The notes under the pieces: generated by a model
The model's input: the letters and a program-made list of their open reading frames with translations, nothing else
Database searches by the model: none
What the model was told of the DNA's origin: nothing
Program-made: the position numbers and the translations under genes
Assembly: GCA_002239105.1 (NCBI GenBank)
Contig: MPNQ01000003.1
Location: forward strand, 62,001-126,000
Length of the DNA: 64,000 nt
Origin: a marine group bacterium Sva0996 bin134
GTDB taxonomy: Bacteria; Actinomycetota; Acidimicrobiia; Acidimicrobiales; Bin134
Direction: 5' to 3'
Shown: one piece after another, positions 55,943-64,000 of the stretch
How the letters are laid out: every line of letters begins with the position of its first letter
How positions within the stretch are numbered: the stretch's first letter is position 1

Positions 55943-56332
55943 TCAGTCCAGACCGGCCGCCCGAAATGCCCGGCTGAGCAATGGGGGTACCTCTCCCACC
56001 GCCTCTTCCATATCATCGTCCTCCTCTTCGGCTTCCCCTATAACGGGAAGTCGGAGGGCGCCGGGGTATCCCGACGATTCCGAAGGACCATCGTCGATCA
56101 ACACCAGTTCGGGCTCGAACTCAGCCTCCTCAGCTGGGGGGCGTGAGTCTGCCTGAGTCCATCCCACCGGCACGACGACCGCATCGGCATGGCACCGGCA
56201 CAGAGGAACGCCGGCAATACCGGCCTCCTCCTGGATGCCCACCAAATAGGCCGCGAGCTCTCGGGCGTTGATCAACAGAAGCGCCGAAGCACGTTCGCCG
56301 CACGAGACGCGCGCGCAGAACTTTGCCGACAT
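55943..56332 (-). CDS. DUF3499-like actinobacterial zinc-ribbon protein
   Basis: About 129 residues from the ATG at 56332; a GTG 27 bp upstream is also in frame. FCARVSCGERASALLLI near the start and PLCRCHADAVVVPVGW follow the C-x4-C ... LCxxHAxxxxxPxGW pattern of DUF3499, a small actinobacterial protein of unknown role, with an acidic low-complexity tail (EAEEEDDDMEEAV). Cysteine and histidine spacing suggests a zinc ribbon. The fit is by eye only. Confidence 0.5.
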   Translation of the reverse strand: MSAKFCARVSCGERASALLLINARELAAYLVGIQEEAGIAGVPLCRCHADAVVVPVGWTQADSRPPAEEAEFEPELVLIDDGPSESSGYPGALRLPVIGEAEEEDDDMEEAVGEVPPLLSRAFRAAGLD

Positions 56333-56419
56333 AAAAGAGAAATTACTTCCGCCAACCACAGAATTAAGGGATACCCGCGGTTGCGCTGCCGTGCTCAGCC
56401 ACTGTAGATAGGTGACGGA

Positions 56420-57424
56420 ATGAAATCAGAAGCAGTAGATCGACGGGCAGTAGAAGTGTTGGCCCGCCAGTTGGAGTTGTGTCGGGTCAGCCCAGAACGC
56501 CCGGCCACAGTGTTGGCCGACGGGGCCACCGACCCTGCTCTTGTGGACACTTCCGTCCATGCTCTTGAGCAGATCGGCGCCCTGCCAAGAACGGTCTCCA
56601 TCGACAATTTGCCTCCGAGCGGAGCAGACACCGATCCCACACCACCCGAAATCGTCGTCAATCTCCTCAACGGCTACTCGGATGCGGTGGAGACCCTGGT
56701 GTCCTCGAACTCCCGGGTGCTTTCGGTAGTCGCCGACTGCACCGGCGATCTGCGAGGAGTGGTGCCCCACGTCGGCCTGAGCCGGCGGGTGCAGCGGGGC
56801 CTAGACCTGCTGGAAGCCGGACAGGAACTGAATGTGAGCGACAACCACGGCACCAATTTGCGGGTCGGCCTCCAAGGTGCCCGCCGATGGGTACACGACG
56901 GGCTGGCGGCCCACCCGGGCAAGGTTGCCGAGTGGCCTCGGGGAATGATCGGATCGGCGCCAGTCGCAGGAACGGCCAAGGGCACGGTAGTGATGTCCCC
57001 GGGCGACATCTGGTTGCCCATGGGCTGGTACGTGCGTTCGACGGTGGCTTTGACGTTCGATGGCGGGCGAATGGTGAGCATTGAGGGTCCGCAGAGCGAG
57101 ACCGATGCCATCAGGGCCCACCTGGCGTCGATCGGCAATCCCGCGGTCTACCGCCTCGATGCCGTGGAGATCGGCATGCTCTGGATCGACAGTCCCCGAC
57201 CGCCAGCCCTGTTTGAGCCGGGATTCGCCGACTCCTTCGGGGTTGCCGACCGCTATGGCCACGTGGTTATCGCCACCGGCGACTACCCCACCGTTGGCAT
57301 CGCCTGCTGTCTGAGAAGTGCCACGGTGGCCGTAGACGAGGTGGCCGCGGTCCGGTCAGGGCGGCCCCAGGGCGAGCTTGCTCCCGATGTCTACGAGCAA
57401 GCCGCCCACCGCTATCCCTTGTAG
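56420..57424 (+). CDS. M29 aminopeptidase/NicX-like protein
   Basis: A 334-residue protein. The middle block ELNVSDNHGTNLRVGLQGARRW and the following WPRGMIGSAP, GTVVMSPGDIWLPMG and DGGRMVSIEG resemble 2,5-dihydroxypyridine 5,6-dioxygenase (NicX) and its relatives in the thermophilic-aminopeptidase (M29) fold. The C-terminal HVVIATGDY contributes a likely metal-binding His-x-x-x-x-x-x-Asp. Length is close to NicX (about 350). A ring-cleaving dioxygenase or a peptidase is possible; the former would fit the degradative character of the region. Confidence 0.6.
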   Translation: MKSEAVDRRAVEVLARQLELCRVSPERPATVLADGATDPALVDTSVHALEQIGALPRTVSIDNLPPSGADTDPTPPEIVVNLLNGYSDAVETLVSSNSRVLSVVADCTGDLRGVVPHVGLSRRVQRGLDLLEAGQELNVSDNHGTNLRVGLQGARRWVHDGLAAHPGKVAEWPRGMIGSAPVAGTAKGTVVMSPGDIWLPMGWYVRSTVALTFDGGRMVSIEGPQSETDAIRAHLASIGNPAVYRLDAVEIGMLWIDSPRPPALFEPGFADSFGVADRYGHVVIATGDYPTVGIACCLRSATVAVDEVAAVRSGRPQGELAPDVYEQAAHRYPL

Positions 57425-57494
57425 CGGCCCACACCAGCAGACATTGCCTTTTCGAAGGGTCACCTGAGCGGCCACCCTTGTAGTGTCTCGGCGC

Positions 57495-58427
57495 ATGGAG
57501 ATGCGCAGCATTGGAAGCTTGTCGGTTTCGGTGGTCGGGCTGGGGTGCAACAACTTCGGCATGACCATCGACGCAGATGCCACGCAGACCGTGGTAGATG
57601 CGGCCATCGACGCCGGCGTCAACTACTTCGACACCGCTGACCTGTACGGACGGGGCAAATCCGAGGAGTTTCTCGGCGCCGCGCTGGGCGACCGGCGAGA
57701 CCAAGTGGTCATAGGCACCAAGTTCGGTCATCCCGGGGCGCTTCCTGAGGGGCAACGGGGGGGCGACCCGGCCTGGATTCGCCAAGCCGTAGACGCCAGC
57801 CTTACCCGGCTCAACACTGACCGCATCGACCACTACCAACTCCATATGCCCGATACCGACACCCCCCAAGCCGAGACGCTGGGGTCGCTTCAGGAATTGG
57901 TCGACGAGGGAAAGGTGCTGGAGATAGGTTGCTCTAACTTCAGTGCCGACCAGATCGACGAAACGGCCGGAGCCGCCGCGGAAGTGGGTGCGGGCAACTA
58001 TTCCAGCGTGCAGAACCACTACTCGGTGTTGACCCGGAGCGTGGAGGACGAAGGAGTCATCGACGCCTGCGAGCGCACCGCCATGACGGTGGTGCCCTAC
58101 TTCCCCTTGGAGTCCGGGCTGCTCACCGGCAAGTACTCCGGACTGACCCCTCCCGAGGGGTCGCGCCTGTCCATGTGGAAGGGCGAGATGCGCGACATGT
58201 TCTTGAGCGAGGACAACCTGGCCGCGGTGGATCGACTAACCAGCTACGCCGCCGAGCAAGGCCACAGCATCTTGGAGCTGGCCATCGGGTGGCTGGTGTC
58301 CAACCCGGCGGTGGCCTCAGTCATCTGCGGTGCAACCAAGCCCTCTCAGGTGGCCTCCAACGTGACTGCGGCCTCTTGGTCTATGACCTCCGACCAGCGG
58401 TCCGAGATCGCCGCGCTGGCCTCATAG
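57495..58427 (+). CDS. Aldo/keto reductase
   Basis: A 310-residue (beta/alpha)8 reductase starting at the ATG at 57495. FDTADLYGRGKSEEFLG provides the catalytic Asp and Tyr, VIGTKFG the Lys, and DHYQLHMPD the His. NADPH-binding is indicated by the C-terminal SVICGATKPSQVASNVTA. It converges on the phosphomutase gene, the two 3' ends overlapping by 6 bp. Confidence 0.9.
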   Translation: MEMRSIGSLSVSVVGLGCNNFGMTIDADATQTVVDAAIDAGVNYFDTADLYGRGKSEEFLGAALGDRRDQVVIGTKFGHPGALPEGQRGGDPAWIRQAVDASLTRLNTDRIDHYQLHMPDTDTPQAETLGSLQELVDEGKVLEIGCSNFSADQIDETAGAAAEVGAGNYSSVQNHYSVLTRSVEDEGVIDACERTAMTVVPYFPLESGLLTGKYSGLTPPEGSRLSMWKGEMRDMFLSEDNLAAVDRLTSYAAEQGHSILELAIGWLVSNPAVASVICGATKPSQVASNVTAASWSMTSDQRSEIAALAS

Positions 58428-60056
58428 CAACTCTTGCACTGCCTCGCTCAAGGCGAGAAGCGGGTCGGGAACGGTGATTTCACCGACTACTTCTATGTAG
58501 GCCTTGATGAGGGGTTCGGTGCCGCTGGGGCGCAATGACACCCGACTGCCGTCAGCCAGGTCGAAACGGAGCACGTCAGCGGGGTGCAGCCCGTTGGCTC
58601 CGTCGAGGTAGTCGGTGATTTCGACTACTGTCACCCCTCCAAATTGATCAGGCAAAGCAGCCCGAACTTCGGCCATGATCTCTGATCCGGGGCGCCCGCC
58701 CAGATCAACGCTGACTTGACTGGTGCGATGTAGTCCGAACTCGTCCATTAGCTCCGCTAACCGCTCGATTGGAGTGCTTCCGTGCTCGTAGGCCAGCCAC
58801 CGGCACATCATCGTGAAATGGACCGCCGCGCTGATGCCGTCTTTGTCCCTCACCCTGTTGTTGCAGGCGAAGCCCAATGCCTCCTCGTAGCCAAACACAA
58901 ACCTCCAGGGCAGGTGGCCGGGCCGAGGCTTGAGGCCGTCGGCTGCCCGGGCGATCCATTTGAAGCCGGTCAGCGTCTCCACATGGGTAGCTCCCCGGGC
59001 CTCGGCGATGCGGCCGACCAGCCGGCCAGAGACGATGCTGCTGGCTACCACCCGCTCGTCGCCGCCTGACTCGACCCCCAATCCCAGAATCCAGTCGCAA
59101 AGAAGCGCTCCGATCTCGTCGCCAGTCAATACGCGCCACTCGTTCTCGTAGGCCCACACCGCGGCAGCCAGCCGGTCGGCGTCGGGGTCGTTGGCCAGCG
59201 CCAGCGGGGTGTCGATCTGTGTTGCCCGCCGGATGACCTTGGCCAGGGTGTCGTGGTTCTCGGGGTTCGGCGAGACAACGTTGCGAAAGAGGGGGTCGGG
59301 CTCGGCCTCGTCTTCCACTACGAAAGGCTCGCCATTTTCTAGCTCTGTCAGCGCGAAGTTCACATAGTGCAGCCCCACCCCTTGAAGAGGGGTGTACGCC
59401 AGCGGGTGGAAGGAGTAGAGCCGGGGCACATTGGCCAAGATGGCTGCTATGTACTCCACTTCGACCGAGACCTTTTGCGGCCACTCCGGGTCGGAACCCC
59501 GATCGGGCAGGTCGCAGGGGAGCAGCGGCTGGGCGGCCATGGCCGCTTCGATGGCCTGATCGTGGGGTGGGATTACCTGGGCACCGTCAGCCAGGTACAG
59601 CTTTAGGCCGTTGTCGCCGACAGGATTGTGACTGGCGGTGACCATTACCCCCGCGGCGCACGTGAGGCGGGTGACGGCGAAAGCCAGGACGGGAGTGGGA
59701 GTGTTGGGAGGCAACGTCACTGGCCAGCAGCCGGCCCCGGCCAGCACCTCGGCGACGTCGGCGGCAAATTCCTCAGAGTTCTCCCGAGCGTCGTGGGCAA
59801 TCACCACCCCGCCGCGGAAGTTGAGCCATTCGGCCAACGCGGCGGCGAACTGGCGAACCACCACCCGGTTCATGCGGTTGGGGCCCGCGCCCATCGGGCC
59901 CCGGATGCCAGCGGTCCCGAACCGAAGCCGGTCGCCGAAGCGGTCGTCTAACCCCTCTTGGTCGCCCGCATCTATCAACTCCTGCAACTCGGCCCTGGTG
60001 ACCGGGTCGGGGTCGGCAGCCAGCCACTCCTCGGGGGTCGGGACGTGGGTGCTCAC
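58422..60056 (-). CDS. Phosphoglucomutase/phosphomannomutase family protein
   Basis: A 544-residue alpha-D-phosphohexomutase. The phosphoserine lies in VTASHNPVG (S142), the Mg-binding loop is DPDADRLAAAV around 290, the sugar-binding loop is GYEEALGFACN and the phosphate-binding loop is RPSGTEPLIKAY near the end. It may act on phospho-pentoses: its start overlaps the stop of purine nucleoside phosphorylase by four bases, and that enzyme makes ribose-1-phosphate, which a PGM2-like mutase turns into ribose-5-phosphate. Confidence 0.92.
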   Translation of the reverse strand: MSTHVPTPEEWLAADPDPVTRAELQELIDAGDQEGLDDRFGDRLRFGTAGIRGPMGAGPNRMNRVVVRQFAAALAEWLNFRGGVVIAHDARENSEEFAADVAEVLAGAGCWPVTLPPNTPTPVLAFAVTRLTCAAGVMVTASHNPVGDNGLKLYLADGAQVIPPHDQAIEAAMAAQPLLPCDLPDRGSDPEWPQKVSVEVEYIAAILANVPRLYSFHPLAYTPLQGVGLHYVNFALTELENGEPFVVEDEAEPDPLFRNVVSPNPENHDTLAKVIRRATQIDTPLALANDPDADRLAAAVWAYENEWRVLTGDEIGALLCDWILGLGVESGGDERVVASSIVSGRLVGRIAEARGATHVETLTGFKWIARAADGLKPRPGHLPWRFVFGYEEALGFACNNRVRDKDGISAAVHFTMMCRWLAYEHGSTPIERLAELMDEFGLHRTSQVSVDLGGRPGSEIMAEVRAALPDQFGGVTVVEITDYLDGANGLHPADVLRFDLADGSRVSLRPSGTEPLIKAYIEVVGEITVPDPLLALSEAVQELL

Positions 60057-60955
60057 AGCACTTCGATAACTGTGCCCAGCACGTCAGTGACCCGACTCTG
60101 GGCGGCCTGGCCAGCGTCGAGCACCTCTTGATGGTCGAGTGCGCCACCCATACCCGCGGCCGCGTTGGTGACCAGCGACACCCCGGCCACCTCTGCCCCA
60201 AGATGACGAATGGCGATGGCCTCCAGCACGGTGGACATGCCCACCAGATCGGCCCCCATGCGGGCCAGCATGGTGATCTCCGCGGGAGTCTCGAAATGAG
60301 GCCCCACCAGCCCGGCGTAGACCCCCTCGCCTACCGACGGGTCGACCCTTCGCACCGCGTCCCGAATACGAGTCGAGTACAGGTCGGTCAGATCGGTGAA
60401 CCGGATGGCATAGCCCTCGGGCGGGTCCGGTCCGAAAAGCGGGGATTGCCCGGTGAGGTTGATGTGGTCGCTGATCAGCACCGGCTGGCCCACTCCGAAA
60501 TCGGGGTTCATGCAACCGGCGGCATTGGTGAGCACCACCGTGGAGCATCCGGCGGCCACTGCGGCCCGCACACCGTGGACCACATCGGCCGGCGTGTGCC
60601 CCTCATAGAGGTGAACTCGGCCGGCCAGCACCAGCAACCGGCGGCCGCCCACCGTGACCGAGCGCCGGGGCCCCCCTCCGGCCGGGTGGCCCCCCTCAGA
60701 GGGGGAACCCCGCCCGGCCACCCCCGGCCCCCGGCGCCCGCCCACCGTGACCGAGCGGAGGGTCCCACCGTGGCCGGGCACCGACGGGGGGTGGAATCCG
60801 GTGATGGTATCAGCGGCCAATTCGGCGCTTACCGTGCCCAACCCCTGGGCTACATCGGCCCAGCCCGACCCTAGAACCACCGCAGCGTCGAAGCGGCCTC
60901 CCAACCGCTCCACGAGCTCGGCCCCGGCCTTTGCAGCCAGTTCGAATGGATTCAT
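60053..60955 (-). CDS. Purine nucleoside phosphorylase with a 31-residue repeat-generated insertion
   Basis: A 300-residue protein from the ATG at 60955. Typical sequences are VVLGSGWADVA, RVHLYEGH, TNAAGCMNPDFGVGQPVLISDHINLTG, GPHFETPAEI and GMSTVLEA, all of the trimeric PNP family. The family is about 270 residues; the excess is an in-frame 93-bp insertion between two copies of RSVTVGGRR, containing the low-complexity GPGVAGRGSPSEGGHPAGGG. The insert lies before LLVLAGR, in the strand that precedes the active-site loop. Function may be kept because the original sequence is restored on the far side. It belongs to an operon with phosphohexomutase and, further up, a PfkB kinase. Confidence 0.87.
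   Translation of the reverse strand: MNPFELAAKAGAELVERLGGRFDAAVVLGSGWADVAQGLGTVSAELAADTITGFHPPSVPGHGGTLRSVTVGGRRGPGVAGRGSPSEGGHPAGGGPRRSVTVGGRRLLVLAGRVHLYEGHTPADVVHGVRAAVAAGCSTVVLTNAAGCMNPDFGVGQPVLISDHINLTGQSPLFGPDPPEGYAIRFTDLTDLYSTRIRDAVRRVDPSVGEGVYAGLVGPHFETPAEITMLARMGADLVGMSTVLEAIAIRHLGAEVAGVSLVTNAAAGMGGALDHQEVLDAGQAAQSRVTDVLGTVIEVL
60646..60757 (-). repeat. 19-bp direct repeats flanking an in-frame palindromic insertion in the PNP gene
   Basis: Bases 60646-60664 and 60739-60757 are identical over 19 bp and lie 93 bp apart. The DNA between contains a perfect palindrome CCCCCTCAGAGGGGG and a broken GGCCGGGTGG/CCGGCCACC inverted repeat, so it resembles a small palindromic element (REP/RPE-like) that kept the reading frame. 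Confidence 0.75.
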
Positions 60956-60999
60956 GCCTCGATGGTAGGAGGCTCCGGTGACAGTTCCCGCACGGGCCG

Positions 61000-61974
61000 C
61001 TAAACGAGGTGGGCCAGCGACCCGGAAGGGCGGGCGCCAAATTGGCCAATGGTCTCGGTGGCGGCCAGAGAGCCCAGCCGTCCGCAGTGGGCCAGATCCA
61101 TTCCCCGAGTCCAGCCATAGAGGAAGCCCGAGGCGTACAGGTCCCCCGCCCCGGTGGTGTCCACCACCTCGACCGTCGGCGCGGCTGGAACCTCGATGAT
61201 CTCGGTGGGGGTGACCAGCACCGACCCCAGATCCCCTCGGGTGAGAGCAGCCACCGCGCACCGCCCCTGCACGGCGGCCACCGCGGCGTCGAAGTCATCG
61301 CCGGTCTCGTACAGCGTGCAGATCTCGTGATCGTTGCCGAACAGCAGATCAATGGGGCCATCCACCAAGTCGAGCCACTCCTGGTGGTGACGCTCCACAC
61401 AGAAGCTGTCCGACAAGGTGAACGAAACCGTCCCCCCCGAGGAAGAGCAGATCGAGATGGCCTTGCGGATGGCCTCTTTGGTGATGTCTACGTCCCAGAT
61501 ATAGCCCTCGCAGTACAGCACCCGAGATGCCCCCACCAGATCGGGGTCGATGTCGTCGGGGTGCAGTTCGGTGCTGGCTCCCAGGTAGGTGTTCATGGTG
61601 CGGGCCGCGTCGGGGGTCACAACTATGAGGCACCGCGCGGTGGGCGGCCCGGCGGTGGCCGGAGCCACCTCGAAGCGCACCCCCAAGGCTCGAATGTCGT
61701 GGGCGAACACCTCCCCGAGTTGATCGTCGTGCACCTTGCCTATGTACCCCACCTGCCCGCCGAATGAGGCCACCCCGGCCACCGTGTTGGCCGCTGAGCC
61801 CCCCGACGTCTCGATGGCCGGCGCCATGGCGGCATACAGTTCCTCGGCCCGGCCAGCATCAATCAGCGTCATCGCCCCCTTGAGCAGCCCGTGGGCGTCG
61901 ATGAAGTCGTGTTCCTCTGTGGCGATCACATCGACAATTGCGTTGCCGATCCCCACCACGTCCAACTCAACCAC
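61000..61974 (-). CDS. PfkB family carbohydrate/nucleoside kinase (adenosine kinase-like)
   Basis: A 324-residue ribokinase-fold protein. GNAIVDVIATEEHDFI opens the chain, GGSAANTVAGVASFGG is the substrate-binding signature 1, and VDTTGAGDLYASGFLYGW is signature 2 with the catalytic Asp and the anion hole. The N-terminal half resembles adenosine kinase-type members (SGGSAANT). With PNP downstream it fits purine nucleoside salvage. The gap of 44 bp to PNP suggests one operon. Confidence 0.9.
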   Translation of the reverse strand: MVELDVVGIGNAIVDVIATEEHDFIDAHGLLKGAMTLIDAGRAEELYAAMAPAIETSGGSAANTVAGVASFGGQVGYIGKVHDDQLGEVFAHDIRALGVRFEVAPATAGPPTARCLIVVTPDAARTMNTYLGASTELHPDDIDPDLVGASRVLYCEGYIWDVDITKEAIRKAISICSSSGGTVSFTLSDSFCVERHHQEWLDLVDGPIDLLFGNDHEICTLYETGDDFDAAVAAVQGRCAVAALTRGDLGSVLVTPTEIIEVPAAPTVEVVDTTGAGDLYASGFLYGWTRGMDLAHCGRLGSLAATETIGQFGARPSGSLAHLV

Positions 61975-62003
61975 TCAGGCCCCTCAAATTCGGCGTAGAT
62001 CCA

Positions 62004-62972
62004 CTAGCCGGAGAAAATGTACTGGCAGTCGGACTCGGTTAGGAATGTGCCTTCCGCAGCAACGTTCTCCGCCACTTCGCTAGTCGTGGCGTTGGCCACG
62101 ATGACCAGGGGGTTGAAGTCGGCGTGCAGAGCCCAGGCCAGCGCAACCTGACTCAGGTTCAGGCCGAGCCGGCGGCCCACCTCGGCGGCCCGCTCCCGGC
62201 GAGCCCAGTTGTCATCGTCGAGATAGCAGCGGGCGGTGTCGGCTAAGTGGCCCTCGGTGGCGCCTTCAAGCTCTTGGCGGGTGATTCGCTCGCTGAGAAA
62301 TCCCCCGGCCAGCGGCGACCAGGCCACTACCGCCACCTCTTGTTCTCGATGCCACTCCCGGTCGACGGCCCGGTCGGGGCCGGTGAGGGTGACCACGTCG
62401 TCCCAAGGTTCGTCGAGTTGGTCGACAAGGCTGTAGTGGGCGCTGTTGGCCACCGGTCCCGCCAGGTCATGGGCGCTGGCATAGTCAACGGCCGACTTGA
62501 TCCTGGGCGTCGACCAGTTCGACACCCCCCACGCTCCGATATGGCCCCGGTCTATGGCGGCATTGACCGCCTCAACGAGACCGCCGATCTCAACAGAGGG
62601 GTCGTCGCGGTGGAACAGCCACAGGTCGAGATGGTCGACTCCGATCTGCTGTCGCGACCTGTTGATGTCTTCATTGATGGCGTCGGGATTCACCCGAGGG
62701 ACCCAATCGGGGAGTTCAGGATGGCAGCCCTTGGCCGAGATGACGATGCCCTCTCGGCCCCCCCGATGGCGGAGCCATCGACCCAAAATGGCGTCCACAC
62801 CGTCGTCGGGGGTGGCGTAGTTGACCGCGGTGTCGAACGCATTGATCCCTTCGTCAACCGCGGCGTCGAGCAAGGCAAAGCGGGACGGGTCGTCAAGGGC
62901 AAACAGGCTGATGGCCCCCTGGACTACCCGGCTCATGGGAGTTTGCACCCCAGAAATCTCGATGTACTGCAT
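62004..62972 (-). CDS. Aldo/keto reductase
   Basis: A 322-residue AKR, not closely similar to the one at 57495. INAFDTAVNYATPDDGVD holds the Asp/Tyr catalytic pair, VISAKGCH the Lys, and DHLDLWLFHRDDP the His. The C-terminal ALAWALHADFNPLVIVANAT matches the NADP-binding loop. Its start codon shares one base with the stop of the Gfo/Idh/MocA gene upstream, so the pair is translated together and may act in one sugar or polyol pathway. Confidence 0.9.
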   Translation of the reverse strand: MQYIEISGVQTPMSRVVQGAISLFALDDPSRFALLDAAVDEGINAFDTAVNYATPDDGVDAILGRWLRHRGGREGIVISAKGCHPELPDWVPRVNPDAINEDINRSRQQIGVDHLDLWLFHRDDPSVEIGGLVEAVNAAIDRGHIGAWGVSNWSTPRIKSAVDYASAHDLAGPVANSAHYSLVDQLDEPWDDVVTLTGPDRAVDREWHREQEVAVVAWSPLAGGFLSERITRQELEGATEGHLADTARCYLDDDNWARRERAAEVGRRLGLNLSQVALAWALHADFNPLVIVANATTSEVAENVAAEGTFLTESDCQYIFSG

Positions 62973-63970
62973 CAGTCGCTGCCCTCTTCAAAGGGGTACA
63001 CCACTCCGAGGCGGCCTCGGATCTCATCGCATAGTCCAGCCATCTCCAGCGACAACGCCAACGGCATACGATCGCTCTCGGTGCGCCCGCGGCGGACGCA
63101 GTCCACCACCTCGTCGATCTCGTATTCGAACCCGTTGGCCCGATGCGGCATCGTCTCGATCACCTCTTCGCCACCGGCCCGCAAGATGGCCCGATCGGCG
63201 GCCCAAAACACCGGGATCTCGATCGACCCAGCCGTGCCGGCAATCACTGCACTGCTCTCCAGGTCGGAAACTGTGGCACAGCCGAGCTGGGCCAGCCCGC
63301 CTCCCGAGTAGGACGCAGCAATGGACACGATCTCGTCCACACCTGTCTCCCCCACTCGGGCAAGAGCCCCGTATTCGACTGGATGGGAACCGTAGAGCCA
63401 ATGGGCGATGGTCAACGGGTAAACCCCTACGTCAAGCAGGCTTCCCCCCGCAAGGCTTGGATTGAACAGCCGGTGCTCCGGCATCACCGGGACGGAGAAT
63501 CCGAACGAGGCCGTCACCAGCCGCACATCGCCGATGCGGCCCTCGTCTATCCAGCGGCGTACCAGCCCATATATGGGCAGAAACCGGGTCCACATCGCCT
63601 CCATGGCGAACACACCCGCAGCCTGGGCCGCTTTCACAATGCGGGTCGCGCCCGCCAGATTGGGAGCGATGGGCTTTTCAACCAACACCGCCACACCCGC
63701 ATCAATGCCTGCCAAAGCCGCCTCCTCATGAGACGGGTGCGGGGTGCAGATGTACATCGCGTCGAGCTGTTCTTTGTCCAACATCTCCCCCACCGACCCG
63801 TAGCTCGCGGGGATGCCCTGAGCTTGGGCGAAGGCACTGGCCCGACCGCTGTCTCTACCGGCCACCGCCCCGACGTGGGCGCCTTCCACAACCTCCATGG
63901 CAGCAAGAAACTGCCCGGTTATGTGGCCGTGTCCGACCATGCCGAACCGAATGTCGTCTGTATCGCGCAA
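62972..63970 (-). CDS. Gfo/Idh/MocA family oxidoreductase
   Basis: A 332-residue NAD(P)-dependent dehydrogenase. VGHGHITGQFLAAME is the dinucleotide loop, CTPHPSHEEAALAGIDAGVAVLVEKPIAPN contains the EKP catalytic motif, and the C-terminal domain shows GGSLLDVGVYPLTIAHWLYG. The start is a TTG supported by AGGAGG five bases upstream. It is the first gene of a two-gene unit with the aldo/keto reductase, and the promoter must lie close to the right edge of the window. Likely role: oxidation of a sugar or inositol-like polyol. Confidence 0.9.
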   Translation of the reverse strand: MRDTDDIRFGMVGHGHITGQFLAAMEVVEGAHVGAVAGRDSGRASAFAQAQGIPASYGSVGEMLDKEQLDAMYICTPHPSHEEAALAGIDAGVAVLVEKPIAPNLAGATRIVKAAQAAGVFAMEAMWTRFLPIYGLVRRWIDEGRIGDVRLVTASFGFSVPVMPEHRLFNPSLAGGSLLDVGVYPLTIAHWLYGSHPVEYGALARVGETGVDEIVSIAASYSGGGLAQLGCATVSDLESSAVIAGTAGSIEIPVFWAADRAILRAGGEEVIETMPHRANGFEYEIDEVVDCVRRGRTESDRMPLALSLEMAGLCDEIRGRLGVVYPFEEGSD

Positions 63971-64000
63971 TCTTGCCTCCTGCGATTAGGCGCGGCCCGA

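Noticed and set aside
60956..61261. N-terminal extension of purine nucleoside phosphorylase
   Set aside because: It lies over the end of the PfkB gene in another frame; PNP homology begins at the ATG at 60955.

Overview
The window is high-GC DNA with dense, short-gapped operons, mostly GTG, ATG and TTG starts, and gene families typical of free-living or host-associated Actinobacteria: PAC2, a DUF3499-like zinc ribbon, Rpf-like secreted proteins, cytochromes P450, an F420-type LLM oxidoreductase and many amidohydrolase-2 proteins. An uncultured Acidimicrobiia-like actinobacterium is my best guess, from gene content only. No rRNA, tRNA, CRISPR array, transposase or integrase was recognised.

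Layout. 0-5.5 kb: a hydantoinase/5-oxoprolinase fusion cut by the left edge, an orphan CoxS-like 2Fe-2S protein, an SDR and a PAC2 protein. 5.5-10.5 kb (accessory): two tandem DUF488 proteins, a dual-OB-like protein, a small membrane protein, and a 635-residue protein joining an HExxH zinc-protease domain to a dCTP-deaminase/dUTPase-fold domain, with a small helical partner. 10.5-12.1 kb: a selenoprotein of the UGSC kind, whose in-frame UGA at 10744-10746 is followed by a SECIS-like hairpin, with its usual-looking partner upstream. 12.1-20.3 kb: SDR, SnoaL-like protein, a complete Liv-type ABC importer (livHMFG plus binding lipoprotein) and a P450. 20.3-25.1 kb: form I aerobic CO dehydrogenase genes coxM-coxS-coxL followed by an XdhC/CoxF-type maturase fused to a YHS domain.

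25.15-30.30 kb is a roughly 5.1 kb island bounded by 26-bp perfect direct repeats. The right repeat is the 3' end of a NYN-domain gene; the left repeat, next to coxM, still encodes the same C-terminal residues and a stop. The island therefore appears to have entered the 3' end of the NYN gene that once lay just upstream of coxM. It carries four overlapping genes (PemK/MazF-like, sigma-factor-like, unknown, DUF3696-type AAA ATPase), a small membrane protein and a ribbon-helix-helix protein, but no recognisable recombinase. I regard it as the best candidate for an undescribed conflict/defence system, with the protease-DCD fusion second.

30.3-42.7 kb: Dyp peroxidase, an acyl-CoA catabolic set (enoyl-CoA hydratase, acyl-CoA dehydrogenase, phosphotransferase), ROK kinase with a MIP channel, a lone molybdenum hydroxylase large subunit with a cupin and a TauD-type dioxygenase, and an ABC-F ATPase. 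42.7-47.7 kb (accessory): a DUF262/HNH/AlbA_2 fusion, a decayed Fic-like gene, a NYN-LOTUS protein and a DUF5678-like/retropepsin pair. 47.8-64 kb: a secreted two-domain Rpf-like protein with one degenerate domain, LLM oxidoreductase, three amidohydrolases with a P450 and an Fe-type superoxide dismutase, a NicX/M29-like protein, aldo/keto reductases, and a nucleoside/sugar set (phosphomutase, purine nucleoside phosphorylase with a 31-residue repeat-generated insertion, PfkB kinase, Gfo/Idh/MocA oxidoreductase).
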